DNA from: Diplonema japonicum
Taxonomy: Eukaryota > Euglenozoa > Diplonemea > Diplonemida > Diplonemidae
Assembly (NCBI GenBank): GCA_964019335.1
Contig: OZ025739.1
Location: forward strand, 335,133 to 399,132
DNA length: 64,000 bases
Reading direction: 5' to 3'
Shown: positions 62,467 to 64,000 of the stretch, one piece after another
Numbering within the stretch: the first letter of the stretch is position 1
Layout: every line of letters begins with the position of its first letter
The notes under the pieces: generated by a model
Seen by the model: the letters and a program-made list of their open reading frames with translations, nothing else
Databases searched by the model: none
Told to the model about the DNA's origin: nothing
Program-made: the position numbers and the translations under genes

Positions 62467-62914
62467 AACAAAAAAAAAAAATGGATCCAAGACGACTCGC
62501 AGGAGGAGGTGACCGCAGCCGCAGCCCGCAGGAGCAAGCCCGCAGCCAGCAGTGCACGGCACCGAGACCCACCCAACCAGGCAATCTGGTTGGGCAGTAT
62601 GAATCCCCACCCCCTAGATCCCCCCACCCCCCTTTAGAAAAAAAAATAATAAAAAAAAAATCACAAGCAGAGACCGCGGTTTTGACCGCCACAACCAAGG
62701 GAGCAGCAGCCCCTGCTACAGCCACGGCCGCCCCGGCCGCAAGCACGACTGCTGCAGCAGCCCCACTTCTTCCCCCGCTCTATGCTTTTTCGCATGGACA
62801 TTGGTCACTCTGCCCCTTTCCCCTTTTTTGATTCTCCCTCTTTCCCCCTCCTAAATTTTACCCCCTGCCCCACTCATTCCTCCCTAGTATGTTTTTGAAT
62901 TTGCCTCTTCTTCT
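62289..62914. repeat. repeat module R1, copy b
   Basis: Second long copy, about 900 bases after copy a, in the same orientation. It differs by small expansions (CGTCGTC repeated near 62390) and by an Ala-coding, GC-rich insert at about 62670-62765 (ACTGCTGCAGCAGCCCC). Its right part continues to TTTGAATTTGCCTCTTCTTC, which is shared with copy c but not with copy a. Confidence 0.75.
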
Positions 62915-63212
62915 TTTAAGCCTTTTTTGAGATTTTTATTTTTGAATTTTTATCATTTGGAGTTGCTTCTTCTTCTTCCCCTCTCCCTCCCATAAAGAAA
63001 AAGAGAAACCCATGCCTTCCTCGCAGGTTGGAACTTGATTGTCTGTTTTGGAATATTTTTATTTTCTCTTAAGATTTATCGTGCCTTGTGTGTCTTTTGA
63101 AGAAAAAAAAAAAAAAAAAAAACATTCTCAAGTCCCCCTTTTTAAAAAAAAAACCGTGGTCAAGGGCGTGGCGAGGGCGGCCATTAGGAAGGGGAAGGTT
63201 CTGGTGGAGAAG

Positions 63213-63428
63213 ATGGAACTGGACTCGGAAGCGGAGCAGCACTCCCAGGAGGAGAGGAGGGAGCGGGAGGATCAGGAGGCGATGGAACGGGAAGCTGCGG
63301 CTACAGGAATGGAGGAGGAGGTAGCTGAGGCGGCGTTCTACCTGACAGGGATGGCTGCTCTGGCCGCGGCGAAGGCGGCGGAGAACAAGTTCCAGCAAAC
63401 CCGCAAACCCGCAAACCCGCAAACCGGG
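63213..63428 (+). other. short Glu/Ala-rich ORF fragment
   Basis: From ATG 63213 the frame reads a charged helix (MELDSEAEQHSQEERREREDQ) and an Ala-rich helix (MAALAAAKAAENKFQQ), then enters three units of the 8-bp repeat (coding RKPANPQTG) and a T run. The frame is open upstream without ATG. Probably a fragment of an element ORF rather than a gene. Confidence 0.3.
63395..63425. repeat. short left fragment of the 8-bp array
   Basis: About three and a half units of GCAAACCC, identical in phase and sequence to the long array that begins at 63648. It is separated from that array by a T run and module R1c. Confidence 0.8.
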
Positions 63429-63647
63429 TTTTTTTTTTTTTTTTTTTTTTTTTTTTCTTTTTTCTTTTGTGGTGATGTGTTTTTCCTGTTTTTGATTTTC
63501 TTCTTCCCCCGCTCTATGCTTTTTCGCATGGACATTGGTCACTCTGCCCCTTTCCCCTTTTTTGATTCTCCCTCTTTCCCCCTCCTAAATTTTACCCCCT
63601 GCCCCACTCATTCCTCCCTAGTATGTTTTTGAATTTGCCTCTTCTTC
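63429..63647 (-). mobile_element. truncated R1 copy c with poly(T) end, retroposon-like
   Basis: A 28-base T run (63429-63456) is followed by sequence matching R1a from TTTTCTTTTGTGGTGATG and R1b up to TTTGCCTCTTCTTC. It lies between two blocks of the same 8-bp repeat. Read on the minus strand it is a 5'-truncated element with a poly(A) tail. Target-site duplications cannot be told apart from the repeat itself. Confidence 0.5.
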
Positions 63648-64000
63648 CGCAAACCCGCAAACCCGCAAACCCGCAAACCCGCAGACCCGCAAACCCGCAA
63701 ACCCGCAAACCCGCAAACCCGCAAACCCGCAAACCCGCCACAAACCCGCAAACCCGCAAACCCGCAAACCCGCAAACCCGCAAACCCGCAAACCCGCAAA
63801 CCCGCAAACCCGCAAACCCGCAAACCCGCAAACCCGCAAACCCGCAAACCCGCAAACCCGCAAACCCGCAAACCCGCAAACCCGCAAACCCGCAAACCCG
63901 CAAACCCGCAAACCCGCAAACCCGCAAACCCGCAAACCCGCAAACCCGCAAACCCGCAAACCCGCAAACCCGCAAACCCGCAAACCCGCAAACCCGCAAA
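63648..64000. repeat. tandem 8-bp array (CCCGCAAA)n
   Basis: About 44 head-to-tail copies of an 8-base unit run to the window edge, almost without change. Exceptions are one G-for-A change near 63684 and one irregular unit near 63737 (CCCGCCACAAACCCGC). Because 8 is not a multiple of 3 and the unit has no stop on the minus strand, all three minus frames stay open and code RVCGFAGL repeats. These are artefacts. Confidence 0.95.

Noticed and set aside
63592..63999. Three overlapping minus-strand ORFs coding RVCGFAGL repeats
   Set aside because: They are the same 8-bp repeat read in three frames. No start context and no other evidence of coding.
63648..64000. Right-hand chromosome telomere
   Set aside because: The + strand is C-rich at the right edge; a right telomere should be G-rich on the + strand. 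The array also contains an R1 insertion and imperfect units.

Overview
This is eukaryotic nuclear DNA, most likely from a free-living flagellated protist of the bikont side of the tree. The evidence is a fused DHFR-thymidylate synthase, spliceosomal introns, an enkurin-type axonemal protein, a Rab32-type GTPase, PKA-, NEK- and MAP3K-like kinases and PI4K-beta. The exact lineage cannot be fixed by reading. I reconstructed 29 protein genes plus one doubtful GC-rich ORF and a few doubtful ORFs at the right end. All 29 lie on the + strand. Many sit only 70-150 bp apart, and most have a pyrimidine tract and an AG (usually CAG, often CACAG) a few to a few tens of bases before the start codon. This layout resembles the one-way gene arrays with spliced-leader trans-splicing known in Euglenozoa and dinoflagellates/perkinsids. 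That is an inference, and no SL RNA gene was seen.

Layout: 1-1213 end of an EF-hand/coiled-coil gene; 1399-2874 an arylsulfatase broken by two frameshifts; 3171-4568 TMEM184-like; 5825-6723 enkurin; 7401-8898 DHFR-TS; 9309-11168 triple cyclic-nucleotide-binding protein; 11242-11844 Mpo1-like; 12500-13918 GlcNAc-transferase-like; 14055-15020 type II membrane protein; 15980-17137 proline-rich protein; 17227-20756 DUF229 membrane protein; 20899-22335 RuvB-like 2; 22979-28212 TMEM131-like giant; 28841-29422 GC-rich orphan ORF; 30312-33146 eight-repeat EF-hand-like protein; 33292-35153 NEK-like kinase; 36221-38117 PI4K-beta; 38642-39343 unknown; 39448-40623 RED-rich protein with a PIN-like domain; 40705-43170 coiled coil; 43276-44514 DENND11-like; 44770-45866 PKA-like kinase; 46017-47468 coiled coil; 47598-48286 Rab32-like; 49892-50605 HAD phosphatase; 50834-52306 amino-acid transporter; 53158-53415 mini zinc protein; 53920-54275 SmF; 54531-56465 MAP3K-like; 57988-59974 M3 metallopeptidase. 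From about 60 kb to the right edge there is no convincing gene, only a mosaic of repeated modules, ORF fragments and a tandem 8-bp array that runs off the window.

Thirty-two introns could be placed by protein continuity. All are 32-53 bp. They begin mainly GTATG (also GTTTG, GTGTG, GTATT, GTATA) and end mainly CAG. Several consist of little more than a splice donor, a homopolymer run and an acceptor. Intergenic DNA is full of long A, T, C and G runs. The genes do not form a pathway. They are a typical mix of membrane traffic (PI4K-beta, Rab32, DENND11), signalling, flagellar and housekeeping functions, joined by physical order and probably by shared transcription.
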